64,000 nt of DNA from Candidatus Obscuribacterales bacterium (GCA_019637435.1 JAHBVO010000005.1:62001-126000), one strand, 5' to 3'; shown: positions 16,333-25,917, numbered from the stretch's first letter. Notes: generated by a model not told the origin, from the sequence alone. Translations and numbers: made by a program.

Positions 16333-19260
16333 ATGGAGTTGAATATCACATTCGGGTGGCATCTTGACGGTCCATCGTTTCCCGAAGAACCAGGTCTCGG
16401 TCAGTTGACCGCAGGTCCAATTGGCATGTTGAATCAGCTCTGTCTTCGCCTGGGATTGATGACGAGATACCCGGCTCAAGCGGTGCGCATTGCTCAGTAC
16501 CTATCCCTCTTGAAGGCAACCGACGACGGCAGCTATTTTTACTCGCAGTCGCTCAAAACAGACTCATGGGGGACTGCTAAAGCAATGTTGTCATTGCGAG
16601 ATGATCTTCTCGCTAATGGATGGAAACCACTGGCAGCGGGCGAGGCTTCCGTCGATGTTCCTGCCAGACTTGCTGCTATATCTCAAATCGAGAAAATAGC
16701 CGGTAATAAACTCATATGTTTAACAGACATGATCGGTCCAATACTCGATGCACTCGATTCTGTGGATGACGTGAAAATATCTTCCATATCAATCTTGGAC
16801 GGAATCGAACTTCTTCCGCCCATCTGGCAAAAGTTATTTTTGAAACTGGAATCGAAGAATGTTCAGATTAAGGAATGGTTCGGATGCGACGAAAACAGCA
16901 CCCCGATATCAGAGGATGTTTCAGAAGAGCTTATATCAAGCCAAGCCTGCACTGATAAGGGGCTTGAACCCAGGAGCATGTCCGATGTCGCTAAACTAGG
17001 TGCGTTTCTGAATGCCAATGAAAAGCTGGAATTTTCAGCCGATGGTTCTCTGCTGATTCTTGAGTCCGATGATGAGGTTCAGGCGGCGGACTACATTGCA
17101 AATCTACTCCCGCAGTTAGCAGGGCAAAGGCAAACGGTGATTATCCGCGGAGCGTCGACATCCTTCCTGGATAAGATGTTGAAGCGCCAGAATCTGCCTG
17201 CCATTGGCGGACCGAGAAAGTCGGCGTTGCGAGGATATCTGCAACTATTGCCTCTCGCACTTGAGCTTCTCTGGGAGCCCCTTGATCCGGTAAGAATGAT
17301 AGAGTTTCTCTTACTCCCACATGGACCAATCCCCCCTTCGATAGCCAGAAGTTTTACCTATGCGCTGAGCCGTGAGCCTGGTATCGGTGGCAGTGCCTGG
17401 GGAAAAGCCTGGAGCGACACTCGAGAACAACTGAAGAAATGGCAGGCTGAGGACAAGGAAGAGCTGTTCGTATGTTCTGAGGCGGAAACAGCTGTTACCG
17501 AACCGAATTCCGAGATCGACAATTTACAAACCAACGCGCTGCTGGCTCGTGAATTGAGCCTGAAGAAGTGGTTGGAATCAGAAAGGTTCGACATCTCGTC
17601 CGGCATCCCGTCTTCGGTAGTTCTCGATCTGTGCCGGCGGGTGAAGCAGCACGCTCACCTTCGCCTTAACACAGTCTTTCCGGAATCGTTATCCTCAGAG
17701 AATCTCGTGTTTCTGCAAACTGCCGCTTGTGCAGAAACTCTTGCGTCTACGGTCACCGCGATGAATGTTGAGTCGATATCGCGGTCGCAGCTGATGCGCA
17801 TCATCGAGTCCGTAATGGGAGAAGGCTATTCGCCCGACAACCCTGAAGCCTCGGAATGGTCGTCGGTCGATCATCCCGGACAGATAACGGCACACGCGGA
17901 TACGGTTATCTGGTGGGGATTTGTAGATAACGAGAAGCATGGTTTTACGACGCCCTGGTCCTCCGGTGAGTCTGCGTATCTGGAAAGCCTTGGCGTTCAC
18001 GTCGACACGGCTCAGAGTGCTGTCGTTCGTGAAGCCAAAAGTTGGTGCCGTCCGATTTCCACTTGCGCAAAACAGTTGTTGCTGGTAAAACCACGCGCAG
18101 TTGCTGGCAGAACTGTCGCGGCTCATCCTTTCTACCACGAAATATCAGCGGCACTGGAATTCACCCCGCACCGGACTCGCTCGACATTAATCAAACAAGC
18201 TCATCAGATTTACGAAGGAGCTACTACCGACTGTTTGAACATATGCATAAAAAGTGAGATGGTGAAACACACGGAACTACCATCCAGGCGCCCACGCTGG
18301 AACATATCCGCTCACGCAATCGAACCGTCGATAGAATCTGCAACCAGCCTGCAACGCTTGCTTGGCTGTCCCCTGAATTGGATGCTGGAGCACAAAGCAA
18401 AATTCAAATTCGGTCATTTGCTTTCCATCAGTGCAGGAGAACAACTGGCTGGCAATTTGGCACATGCGGTTTTTGCCCGAGTCTTCAATGACGCAAAAGC
18501 AGGCGCGAGCCATTCGACTCATGCAGCTCAAGCCGCTCAAGCCGCGCAAAAGTACTTCGATGAGTTGTGCCCTAAGGTCGCAGCGCCTCTTTTGTTGCCT
18601 GGAAACAGTTTGGAGCGGCAGCGCCTCAGGCAAGCGGTTGTCGAAGGTGCCGACTCACTTGCGCGTATGATCGACGACGCAAATTTTTCCAAAGTCATCT
18701 GTGAGGTGGAAGAAAACATAACGCTTGACGGTGTTTCACTAACAGGACGTCCAGACATGGTGCTCATCCACCCGGACAACGTGGATTATGTCATAGACCT
18801 TAAGTGGACAAGACGCGCGCCATATCGACGACGAGAGATCAGTGAGGGGCGCGCAATTCAGCTGGCTCTTTATGCAACACTAATTAATAAAGGCAGCGGT
18901 CTTGCCACCGAGGGCGGTTACTTCATGATCGCGCAAAAGCAGTTATATTCGACCAGCGCGAAGCTGTTTCCCGAGCACATGTACGTAGAGGGGTTATCGC
19001 TGCGACATACCTTCGCAAATGTGCTCCAGAACTACAAAACGCATCTCGAGCTACTGCACGATGGCACCATATATGCCACCGGTTTAAATGCTTGCAGCAA
19101 TGAAGCTTTGGAAGCTGACGAGGGCGGCATCGACATTTATCTGGACGATGAGCCCGAACATCCATCTCAGAAAGTTCCCGGAATCACGCTTGCCCTTGAG
19201 CCGCCATGTCGGATTTGCAACTTTGCACGCTTGTGCGGTTACAAGGAGTATCAGTCGTGA
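16333..19260 (+). CDS. addB: AddB-like helicase-nuclease subunit (PD-(D/E)XK, Fe-S)
   Basis: 975 residues. The C-terminal RecB-family nuclease is clear: GRPDMVLI, then DYVIDLKWTRR (D...DxK) and the Q-x-x-x-Y motif RAIQLALYATL around residues 805-845. A cysteine in LLGCPLNWMLEH and a C-terminal CRICNFARLC (C-x2-C-x5-C) form the four-cysteine iron-sulphur staple of AddB proteins. The N-terminal part is a degenerate helicase-like region. With the next gene it should process double-strand DNA ends for recombination. It overlaps the next gene by four bases (GTGA). A short GCTCAAGCC repeat near 18530 encodes AAQAAQAAQ. Confidence 0.85.
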   Translation: MELNITFGWHLDGPSFPEEPGLGQLTAGPIGMLNQLCLRLGLMTRYPAQAVRIAQYLSLLKATDDGSYFYSQSLKTDSWGTAKAMLSLRDDLLANGWKPLAAGEASVDVPARLAAISQIEKIAGNKLICLTDMIGPILDALDSVDDVKISSISILDGIELLPPIWQKLFLKLESKNVQIKEWFGCDENSTPISEDVSEELISSQACTDKGLEPRSMSDVAKLGAFLNANEKLEFSADGSLLILESDDEVQAADYIANLLPQLAGQRQTVIIRGASTSFLDKMLKRQNLPAIGGPRKSALRGYLQLLPLALELLWEPLDPVRMIEFLLLPHGPIPPSIARSFTYALSREPGIGGSAWGKAWSDTREQLKKWQAEDKEELFVCSEAETAVTEPNSEIDNLQTNALLARELSLKKWLESERFDISSGIPSSVVLDLCRRVKQHAHLRLNTVFPESLSSENLVFLQTAACAETLASTVTAMNVESISRSQLMRIIESVMGEGYSPDNPEASEWSSVDHPGQITAHADTVIWWGFVDNEKHGFTTPWSSGESAYLESLGVHVDTAQSAVVREAKSWCRPISTCAKQLLLVKPRAVAGRTVAAHPFYHEISAALEFTPHRTRSTLIKQAHQIYEGATTDCLNICIKSEMVKHTELPSRRPRWNISAHAIEPSIESATSLQRLLGCPLNWMLEHKAKFKFGHLLSISAGEQLAGNLAHAVFARVFNDAKAGASHSTHAAQAAQAAQKYFDELCPKVAAPLLLPGNSLERQRLRQAVVEGADSLARMIDDANFSKVICEVEENITLDGVSLTGRPDMVLIHPDNVDYVIDLKWTRRAPYRRREISEGRAIQLALYATLINKGSGLATEGGYFMIAQKQLYSTSAKLFPEHMYVEGLSLRHTFANVLQNYKTHLELLHDGTIYATGLNACSNEALEADEGGIDIYLDDEPEHPSQKVPGITLALEPPCRICNFARLCGYKEYQS

Positions 19261-22200
19261 ACAGGGATGATGCGATTCTCGAAACAGACGACACTGTTTC
19301 GATTAAACCGATAACAGTCATAGCAGCCAGCGCCGGCACTGGCAAAACCTACCGACTCTCTCAAGAGTACTTGAAAGGTCTGGAAGCGACGACCAGGAAA
19401 GATTCGGGCATCATCGCCACCACCTTCACGAACAAAGCCGCCGACGAACTGCTCGAACGCATTCGCCGCCTGCTTCTCGCCGAAGGCAACTGGCTGGCCG
19501 CACAGGGCGTTTTAAGCGGTTACCTGGGAACAGTAAATGCGCTCTGCGGTCGCTTCTTAGCCGAACACGCCATCGATGCCGGTCTCTCGCCGGATTTGAC
19601 GATTATCGCAGAAGACCGATTGCAAGCCGTTTTTGCAATTGCAGTGGACTCGGTCATTCATGAATTTGCCGGACAGATGCACGGACCGACAGCACGCCTC
19701 CAACTCGACAACTGGAGGCGCGACGTGCAAACAGTAATCGATCACGCCCGCGATAATAACATCGAAGCGGAGAAACTCGAGAATCTTGCCGAGCAGTCCT
19801 GGCAAACCCTGAAAAAACTTCTTCCGATATCGGATTGTGAAAATGCCGACCATCTCGACGCCGTAATAGCGGGGAAGATCGACGATATTTTGAAACAGCT
19901 GCCAGGCAAAGACGACCACACAAAAGGTACTCAGTCCGTCATCGAAAAACTGAAAGACGTCCGCTTGAGAATTAAGAGCGGTTCGCACATCGTTTGGCAG
20001 TCATGGGCGGATATGTCCAAACTGGCGGTCGGAAAGAATAGTCGAGAAATCATCGAACCGCTTGTGCAGGCCGCTCAACTTTACGCGCGGCATCCGCGCC
20101 TGCACGATGACATCAAGACTGTCATCTTCGGAGTGTTTCGTTGCGCCGCAGCTGCCATGAAAACCTACGAGGCTTATAAGCGAGAGCACGGACTGATTGA
20201 CTTTGTCGACCAGATGCTGCTTACGCTCAAACTTCTGCAAAACCCTCAAGTCCGAGAGTCACTGCAGTCGAGGGCACACCTTTTGCTCGTAGACGAGTTT
20301 CAAGATACAAGTCCAATTCAGTTATCGATATTTCTGGAGCTCGCAAAACTGGTCGAATACTCAGTGTGGGTTGGCGATGAGAAGCAATCTATTTTTGGGT
20401 TCCGAGGATCCGATCCAGAACTCATGCGCCAGGCAATCGAAACACTTGTCACCAGAACTGGTGGCAGCAAAGATGTATTGGTACGATCGTATCGGTCAAG
20501 ACCAAAGCTAGTCGGGTTTACCAATGCCTTATTTTCCAGATGCGATCAGCTGCGCCTCATAACATCGACTAGCTCGATCATCGAAGAAGTAAACCGCGCT
20601 GAGTTTGAAGAACAAAACGATCCGTTGCACGTCTGGTGGCTAAAGGGCAAGCGCCAGGAGCAATCATTCGCGTGTCTGGCATCGGGTATTCGTGATGTTC
20701 TGGACAATCCCGAAAAATGGCAGGTACTTGACCGACACACCCAGCAGCTTCGCCCTATCACAGGTTCGGACATAGCGATTCTTTGTACGAGAAACACCAA
20801 CCGCATAAAGGCCGCTAAAGCTCTGGTTGCTGTAGGGCTCACTGTAGCGACTGAGCGGGACGGCTTGCTCGACACGCCGGAGTGCGTTCTGGCTTGCGCG
20901 GCACTGCGAATAATCGTAGACGAAAGCGATACACTTGCTGTTGCTGAACTCGCAAATCTGCTGTCTGACAGTTCCGGCGCCTGGCTGGACGAAGCTATCA
21001 AATTGCGAGGGAAGACCAGATCGAAAAACTGGCAGTCTCTTGAATCTCCCCAGTTATCCAAAACCAATCAGTGCCTGGCGGATTTGAGCCGGATAAAGCC
21101 GGCTTGCCTCGATCGCACACCTTCGGAGATTCTAGAGAGTGCAATTAATGCTGATGGCATTATGAACACGATTATCTCCTGGGGCAATGTGCGTCAGCGT
21201 CTGGCGAACCTTGATTCGCTTCGCGGAATCGCCAAAACATACGAGGACTTATGCACTTCGTCAAGGATGCCCGCCACAGCAGCTGGTCTGCTTCTGCACC
21301 TTCATAAGTTCGTTGCCAATGGTGGCAGTCAATCAGCGAATCCCGATGAGAACGGCATTCACATACTCACGTACCACAAGTCAAAAGGTCTTGAGTGGCC
21401 GATGGTCATACTGTGTGATCTGGACAGAGCGATTCCGGGCAACCCATTCGGAGTCAAAGTGGAGTCTAACAAGGATGAACTCGATCCGCTTAACCCACTA
21501 CTTGGAAGAACGATTCGATACTGGCCGTGGCCGTTCGGGAAGCAGCGCTCAAAAATTGCACTGAATGATCAGGCTATGAAAACCCTGCAAGGGAAAATTG
21601 CCGCCAAGCAAACCGCATCTGAAAACGTTCGACTTCTCTACGTAGGTATGACGAGGGCTCGTGACTACTTGGTCTTCGGGTGTCGTCCATATGGTTATGG
21701 ACCGCAATGGTTGAAATGTTTAACCGACAAAGAGTATGACTTGCCCCTCATGACCCTGTCCGATCGCGGTATCGCCTACAAAGCTGAGTTAATAGAAGAA
21801 GTTCCGGAATCGCTGACGCAGTTTACACCAATTGAAGAGCCGACACAGGAACAGTACTCGTCTATAAAGACCACTGTCTGGTATTCCCCAATTCCCGTCC
21901 TGCAGAACAAAACAACAATACATCCTCGCTATTACCTAAATCCCAGCGCAGCTTCCGATACTGACTTCGCGCTGGTAGCCGGCAGTAGAACCGAAACATT
22001 CATCATAGGCGAGCGAATTCCCCTAAAGGGCACTCCCGACATGCTTGCCGTTGGAGACTGCGTTCACGCGTTCCTTGCTGTTGATGATCAATCATTTGCA
22101 ATGGAACAGCGTATGGCAACGGCATCAAGGGTGGTGGCAGGTTTCAACGTCGAAAACCTGAATTTGCAATCGTTGCCTGAGATGACCGATCGCTTGATGA

Positions 22201-22520
22201 ATTTCCTCGTCACCCGTCACCCGAAAATCATATTGGCTCATGAGATGCCCATCCAGGGAAGACTTGGGCTGCGTAGAATTCGGGGAACTGTAGATCTTCT
22301 TGGTGAGACCAACGAAGGTTTTATCCTGATCGATCACAAAAGCTTTCCGGGGAGATTCGACGAATGGGAAAGCAAAGCACTTTCACATGCAGCCCAACTG
22401 GCGCTATACAAACACGTGATCGAACAAGCGACCGGAAAGCCTTGCATAGCGCAATACATTCACATGCCAGTCGTCGGCGCGATCATCAGTCTCGATTTCC
22501 GACTGCAACCGTTTTCCTGA
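19257..22520 (+). CDS. addA: AddA-like UvrD/Rep-family helicase-nuclease
   Basis: 1087 residues from GTG 19257, which overlaps the AddB-like stop and has AAGGAG eight bases upstream; an earlier ATG at 19206 lies inside the previous gene. Superfamily 1 helicase motifs: ASAGTGKTYRLS (Walker A), TTFTNKAADEL (Ia), VDEFQDTSPIQ (II), VGDEKQSIFGFRGSDPEL (III), HKSKGLEWPMVIL (V) and LLYVGMTRARDYL (VI). The C-terminus has the nuclease motif GTVDLLG...FILIDHKSF...AQLALYKH. It should form a heterodimer with the AddB-like subunit. A possible decayed palindromic element lies at about 19823-19842. Confidence 0.9.
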   Translation: MNRDDAILETDDTVSIKPITVIAASAGTGKTYRLSQEYLKGLEATTRKDSGIIATTFTNKAADELLERIRRLLLAEGNWLAAQGVLSGYLGTVNALCGRFLAEHAIDAGLSPDLTIIAEDRLQAVFAIAVDSVIHEFAGQMHGPTARLQLDNWRRDVQTVIDHARDNNIEAEKLENLAEQSWQTLKKLLPISDCENADHLDAVIAGKIDDILKQLPGKDDHTKGTQSVIEKLKDVRLRIKSGSHIVWQSWADMSKLAVGKNSREIIEPLVQAAQLYARHPRLHDDIKTVIFGVFRCAAAAMKTYEAYKREHGLIDFVDQMLLTLKLLQNPQVRESLQSRAHLLLVDEFQDTSPIQLSIFLELAKLVEYSVWVGDEKQSIFGFRGSDPELMRQAIETLVTRTGGSKDVLVRSYRSRPKLVGFTNALFSRCDQLRLITSTSSIIEEVNRAEFEEQNDPLHVWWLKGKRQEQSFACLASGIRDVLDNPEKWQVLDRHTQQLRPITGSDIAILCTRNTNRIKAAKALVAVGLTVATERDGLLDTPECVLACAALRIIVDESDTLAVAELANLLSDSSGAWLDEAIKLRGKTRSKNWQSLESPQLSKTNQCLADLSRIKPACLDRTPSEILESAINADGIMNTIISWGNVRQRLANLDSLRGIAKTYEDLCTSSRMPATAAGLLLHLHKFVANGGSQSANPDENGIHILTYHKSKGLEWPMVILCDLDRAIPGNPFGVKVESNKDELDPLNPLLGRTIRYWPWPFGKQRSKIALNDQAMKTLQGKIAAKQTASENVRLLYVGMTRARDYLVFGCRPYGYGPQWLKCLTDKEYDLPLMTLSDRGIAYKAELIEEVPESLTQFTPIEEPTQEQYSSIKTTVWYSPIPVLQNKTTIHPRYYLNPSAASDTDFALVAGSRTETFIIGERIPLKGTPDMLAVGDCVHAFLAVDDQSFAMEQRMATASRVVAGFNVENLNLQSLPEMTDRLMNFLVTRHPKIILAHEMPIQGRLGLRRIRGTVDLLGETNEGFILIDHKSFPGRFDEWESKALSHAAQLALYKHVIEQATGKPCIAQYIHMPVVGAIISLDFRLQPFS

Positions 22521-22543
22521 TGTCTGCCAAGGTACGGATTGCA

Positions 22544-23014
22544 TTACCAACGATGGAAGGCAGGGTGCCCCTCTTTTACGGCCACGAAAACAGACGTGCA
22601 GGTTGCGCAGACTTTCTCGCCAGCAACTAATTCCCCATATACGGTCGCTCTATCCTCTTTCGAATCGACGACCCGTGCCACCATTGTAATTGCACCATCA
22701 CATGGGGTGGGTCTCTTAAATTTCACATTATGCTCCGCCGTTACGGTGCACGGAGGAGAACTCAGACCATTTTGCTGCATAATGTGCCAGGATGCCATCC
22801 AGTTGCAATGACAATCTAGAAGACTGCAAACCATACCACCATATATGATTCCTGGAAAAGCCTGGAACTTCCTTTCCGGCTGCCACGAGGCTACCAGGCT
22901 ACCGTCATCCTGGGGGAAGCTACTTATATGCAAACCATCCGGGTTAGCCGGACCGCATCCGTAGCAAATGCTCTTCGGCGCATATTGTACCTGCAGGCAA
23001 ACTTTTTCAGACAA
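22544..23014 (-). CDS. Hotdog-fold thioesterase (PaaI-like)
   Basis: 156 residues. CYGCGPANPDGLHI at the N-terminus and GIIYGGMVCSLLDCHCNWMA in the middle are characteristic of hotdog thioesterases acting on acyl-CoA-type substrates; the usual catalytic H/D is here GG-x-V-x-x-L-L-D. The start is TTG 23014 with GAGAGGA at suitable spacing. It converges on the AddA-like gene with 23 bp between stops. The natural substrate is unknown. Confidence 0.82.
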   Translation of the reverse strand: MSEKVCLQVQYAPKSICYGCGPANPDGLHISSFPQDDGSLVASWQPERKFQAFPGIIYGGMVCSLLDCHCNWMASWHIMQQNGLSSPPCTVTAEHNVKFKRPTPCDGAITMVARVVDSKEDRATVYGELVAGEKVCATCTSVFVAVKEGHPAFHRW

Positions 23015-23071
23015 GTTGAAATCCTCTCAGCAACGCAAACCATAGCCTAGCATGCCATTCATCGATTCCTA

Positions 23072-23133
23072 TTTCGTATACCGATATCGGTTTATGTTTT
23101 CTGTGATCGCTAACCGACATCGATTTACGATCA
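23072..23133. repeat. Palindromic GATATC array VI (2 copies)
   Basis: Cores at 23081-23090 (CCGATATCGG) and 23114-23123 (CCGACATCGA), 33 bp apart. The array is upstream of the thioesterase gene. The rest of 23015-23395 shows no gene. Confidence 0.9.
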
Positions 23134-23395
23134 GCCGACTGTAATCTCACAAAGAAAATCACTTGAAAGGTCATATCCCTTTGGTTTTCAGCGTTCAATT
23201 GCCGGCAACACTCCATCCGCCGTCTGCTAGTTATAAGTAAATAAGTTACCGAATGCCTAGCATCTGGCTCGGGAATTTATAGAAGCGCATGCAAAGAATG
23301 CCGACAACTTAAATCGAAATTGTTGACTACAGAGCAGAGCAGGCATGAATTGAACCGCGAGCACAGAGAAAACTAAGATAAGCAGTTTATTGAGT

Positions 23396-23959
23396 ATGAA
23401 ACCAATCGAAGTCACCCACTTCACCAAGCGGCTTGTGCTGGAGCCGCTGACAAAGCAGCATGCAAGCAAACTCTTTGAAGGGTTTAGCTCCCCTAAGTTA
23501 TACGAGTATATCCCGCAGAATCCACCGGCTTCGATGTCTGAATTGGAGACTCGATACGCACACTTGGAAAAACGCACTTCTCCTGATGGTGGCAGCCTTT
23601 GGTTAAACTGGGCTTGCCGGTTGATTGCGAGTGACATTTATATAGGATTGGTTGAGGTAACATTAGATATTGACTCAATTGATGCGGCATTGGCTTACTT
23701 CATTTTCTCAGATCATCAGCACCTGGGATACGCAAGAGAGGCATGCGAGGCAGTTCTTGAGCATATTTTCAGAGACTACGAGGCAGTGTCTTCGACATCT
23801 GAAATCGACGACCTAAACGAAGCATCGATAGCCCTGGTTCATAGATTAGGTTTTCAGAAACTGGGGGACTCGAGAGCCGTTACTCCCTATAAAGGAAAGA
23901 CTCATTCTGAGGGAAGATATTCAATAACGCGCGAGCGTTGGATGAGTCGCTCAACGTAG
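23396..23959 (+). CDS. GNAT-family acetyltransferase
   Basis: About 187 residues. The RimJ/RimL-like pattern is visible: TKRLVLEPLTKQHASKLFEGF at the N-terminus, ALAYFIFSDHQHLGYAREACEAVL as the acetyl-CoA-binding strand-loop-helix (LGYA in place of the usual GxGx/A), then NEASIALVHRLGFQKLG. The acceptor could be a small molecule or a protein N-terminus. ATG 23396 is preferred to TTG 23390. Confidence 0.82.
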   Translation: MKPIEVTHFTKRLVLEPLTKQHASKLFEGFSSPKLYEYIPQNPPASMSELETRYAHLEKRTSPDGGSLWLNWACRLIASDIYIGLVEVTLDIDSIDAALAYFIFSDHQHLGYAREACEAVLEHIFRDYEAVSSTSEIDDLNEASIALVHRLGFQKLGDSRAVTPYKGKTHSEGRYSITRERWMSRST

Positions 23960-24032
23960 GGCTGTAGCACCATGCGTCGTCGTAATTCCCGAGACTTGAT
24001 GAAGACATTCGTGTAAGGGATAAACGGACTTA

Positions 24033-24611
24033 CTAGTCTCGTGAGATAAAAAAGGCTCGCCTCAGCTTCTCCTTACCAACCATAGTGCCGACGGCTCGGA
24101 ACGAGAAAAACACCAAGAAGGTCACAAAGAAAGCAAGTTGATGCGCAAGAAAACAAGGCCAGAATGTTTGAGGATTTGATACTGGTGTAGCGCTCTTCTC
24201 GTGGTGAAAGAAGCGTTCCTCGAAATGCATAATCACGTTTACGAGGGCGGTGAACAAAACCGACTTATAAAGGACAGCATAGATAAATGGCTCGTTTTCG
24301 AATCTCTTTGCCAAAGGCATTTTTTCGAGAACAAAAACAAATTTACCCAGTGCTACTGAACCCACCAACGCCGTAGCATAGCTGGTCAGAAAATCGTTTT
24401 GAGAACAAGCTACTAATAGGGTCGTACAACGAAACGTTTGCAGAATGCAAAATGACACTGCGAGGTATGCCATCACAGTACCGACTTCGATAGCCTCTTC
24501 TTGTAGTTTCTTCTTCCAAGACTTCTTTTCCACGTCATTGTCCGAATCGCTCTCAGATAAGGACTCAAACGAAGGCGTCTCTTGATCAGGTACGGGGATT
24601 GATTCGTTCAT
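24033..24611 (-). CDS. Hypothetical membrane protein, four helices
   Basis: 192 residues, unrecognised. An acidic, serine-rich cytoplasmic N-terminus (about 35 residues) precedes four hydrophobic helices: VMAYLAVSFCILQTF, ATALVGSVALGKFVFVL, VLYKSVLFTALVNVIM and LAFFVTFLVFFSFRAVG. It is divergent from the histidine operon. The layout fits a small integral inner-membrane protein; nothing indicates a function. Confidence 0.7.
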   Translation of the reverse strand: MNESIPVPDQETPSFESLSESDSDNDVEKKSWKKKLQEEAIEVGTVMAYLAVSFCILQTFRCTTLLVACSQNDFLTSYATALVGSVALGKFVFVLEKMPLAKRFENEPFIYAVLYKSVLFTALVNVIMHFEERFFHHEKSATPVSNPQTFWPCFLAHQLAFFVTFLVFFSFRAVGTMVGKEKLRRAFFISRD

Positions 24612-24744
24612 ACTTATTGTTGGCGAAGGATAAAGAGACAGGCAAGTGCATCATTTTAGCAGTCAGATTCCCCAAGCGCGCTAGTGTCCGTCGATGGGTG
24701 GCAAATTGAGGGAGGGCGTGAAGTTTACGTTTCGTTTAAAAGGC

Positions 24745-24773
24745 TTGAAAACCCTGCGTTACTCGGTTAACCT
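24745..24773 (+). promoter_or_regulatory. Candidate promoter of the histidine operon
   Basis: TTGAAA (24745-24750) and TAACCT (24768-24773) are separated by 17 bp and lie about 35 bp before the leader peptide. The -10 is poor, so this is a tentative call. Confidence 0.3.
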
Positions 24774-24806
24774 CCCAATACTAGTTGCGCAAGGACTGCT
24801 ATCTAC

Positions 24807-24905
24807 ATGGTTTTCGGACTCCCACAAAACTTGAATCTGGCGGTTGATGCCCACGGACATCACCACCATCATCATGTTTTCCGGCGGAGCGGCCTGAACG
24901 GGTAG
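24807..24905 (+). CDS. hisL: Histidine operon leader peptide
   Basis: A 32-codon open frame too short for ordinary gene calls. It contains HGHHHHHH at codons 16-23, seven His codons within eight, encoded by both CAC and CAT, and ends with TAG at 24903. AAGGA lies about 11 bases before the ATG. It directly precedes an intrinsic terminator and hisG. As in the classical attenuators of enteric bacteria, the ribosome would stall here when charged tRNA-His is scarce. Homology to enteric HisL is not implied; this is a functional call. Confidence 0.9.
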   Translation: MVFGLPQNLNLAVDAHGHHHHHHVFRRSGLNG

Positions 24906-24945
24906 ACACAGCTTTGTGCTAGACCTTCTTCAAGAGCCCGCTCCG
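24885..24945 (+). promoter_or_regulatory. Antiterminator pairing of the his attenuator
   Basis: CGGAGCGG (24885-24892), just after the His codons, is perfectly complementary to CCGCTCCG (24938-24945), which forms the top of the terminator stem and its loop. Pairing of the two would prevent the terminator. A ribosome that reaches the leader stop codon at 24905 would cover the first strand and let the terminator form. A ribosome stalled at the first His codons would leave it free. Confidence 0.82.
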
Positions 24946-24960
24946 GCGGGCTCTTTTGTT
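24933..24960 (+). terminator. Intrinsic terminator of the his attenuator
   Basis: A perfect 9-bp stem, AGAGCCCGC pairing with GCGGGCTCT, with a TCCG tetraloop, followed by TTTGTT. It lies between the leader peptide and hisG (18 bp before the hisG ATG), so it acts as an attenuator, not as an operon end. Confidence 0.92.
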
Positions 24961-24978
24961 CTTCAAGGGGATAAATCT

Positions 24979-25917
24979 ATGACAGTAAAATCGGCACCCG
25001 GTACGGAGAAGGAAACTTCTACAACAAGCTGCAACAAAGCAAGTGCTGAAAACATGCTTTCCATGACGCTTCCAACGGGGCGAATTCAAAATAAAGTTCT
25101 CGAGCTGCTGACTCAAATCGGAATAAACGTAAACAAGAGTGAGCGGTCCTATAAGCCGACTGTTTCTGCCGACGGCATTCAGGTCAAAATGTTGAAAGGA
25201 CAGAATATTCCAGAACTGGTCGCGCTTGGTAGACATGACTGCGGATTCTGCGGATACGATTGGATCGTTGAACGAGAAGCCGATGTTGTAGAGTTACTGG
25301 ATCTTGGTTTTGACCCGGTGAGAATTGTTGCAGCGGTTCCGGAAGATCTCGTAGCAGATAGAGCAAACGGATTTAAAAATCTGGGGCGGCAGCTTATCGT
25401 GGCGTCCGAATATCGTGGACTCACACGAAAATACATCAAGGAGCAAGGACTCGAAGCCGTCTACTTACAGACCTTCGGCGCAACAGAAGCTTTGCCGCCG
25501 GAGGACGCGGACATGATTGTTGACAATACTGCCACCGGCACGACCTTGAAGCAGAATCGATTGACCATTATCGACGACTTGCTTTGTTCCACTACTCGAT
25601 TTATATGCAATAAGAAAGCGCTGGAAAATCCGATCAAAAAGAAGATGCTTGAAGAAATGGTCATGCTGATGCAAAGTTGCTTGCGCGCTCGCAACAAAGT
25701 GTTGCTGGAGATGCACTTCAGCGGCGAAGACTTCGAAACGGTGATCAAACAGCTGCCGTGTATGAAAGCACCCACCGTAAGCAAACTATACGGAGAAGAA
25801 GGTTACGCTGTAAAAATCGCTGTGGAAAATCGGGAAATTCCTACGCTGATTCCGAGACTCGTTTCCATGGGCGCCCGCGACATTTTAGAATTTCGTCTGG
25901 AGAAAATTGTCATATGA
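24979..25917 (+). CDS. hisG: ATP phosphoribosyltransferase, long form
   Basis: Step 1 of histidine synthesis: ATP + PRPP to PR-ATP. 312 residues from ATG 24979, with AAGGGG upstream. Catalytic domain motifs are LPTGRIQNKVLELL, GRHDCGFCGYDWI and the PRPP loop VDNTATGTTLKQNRL. The last ~75 residues (LPCMKAPTVSKLYGEEGYAV) are the ACT-like HisG_C domain. This is therefore the hexameric form with built-in histidine feedback, not needing HisZ. An N-terminal extension of about 30 Ser/Thr/Glu-rich residues is unusual. It is the first structural gene behind the attenuator and overlaps the next by ATGA. Confidence 0.95.
   Translation: MTVKSAPGTEKETSTTSCNKASAENMLSMTLPTGRIQNKVLELLTQIGINVNKSERSYKPTVSADGIQVKMLKGQNIPELVALGRHDCGFCGYDWIVEREADVVELLDLGFDPVRIVAAVPEDLVADRANGFKNLGRQLIVASEYRGLTRKYIKEQGLEAVYLQTFGATEALPPEDADMIVDNTATGTTLKQNRLTIIDDLLCSTTRFICNKKALENPIKKKMLEEMVMLMQSCLRARNKVLLEMHFSGEDFETVIKQLPCMKAPTVSKLYGEEGYAVKIAVENREIPTLIPRLVSMGARDILEFRLEKIVI

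Noticed and set aside
19206..19256. Earlier ATG start for the AddA-like gene
   Set aside because: It lies well inside the AddB-like gene and has no binding site; GTG 19257 has AAGGAG and a GTGA overlap.
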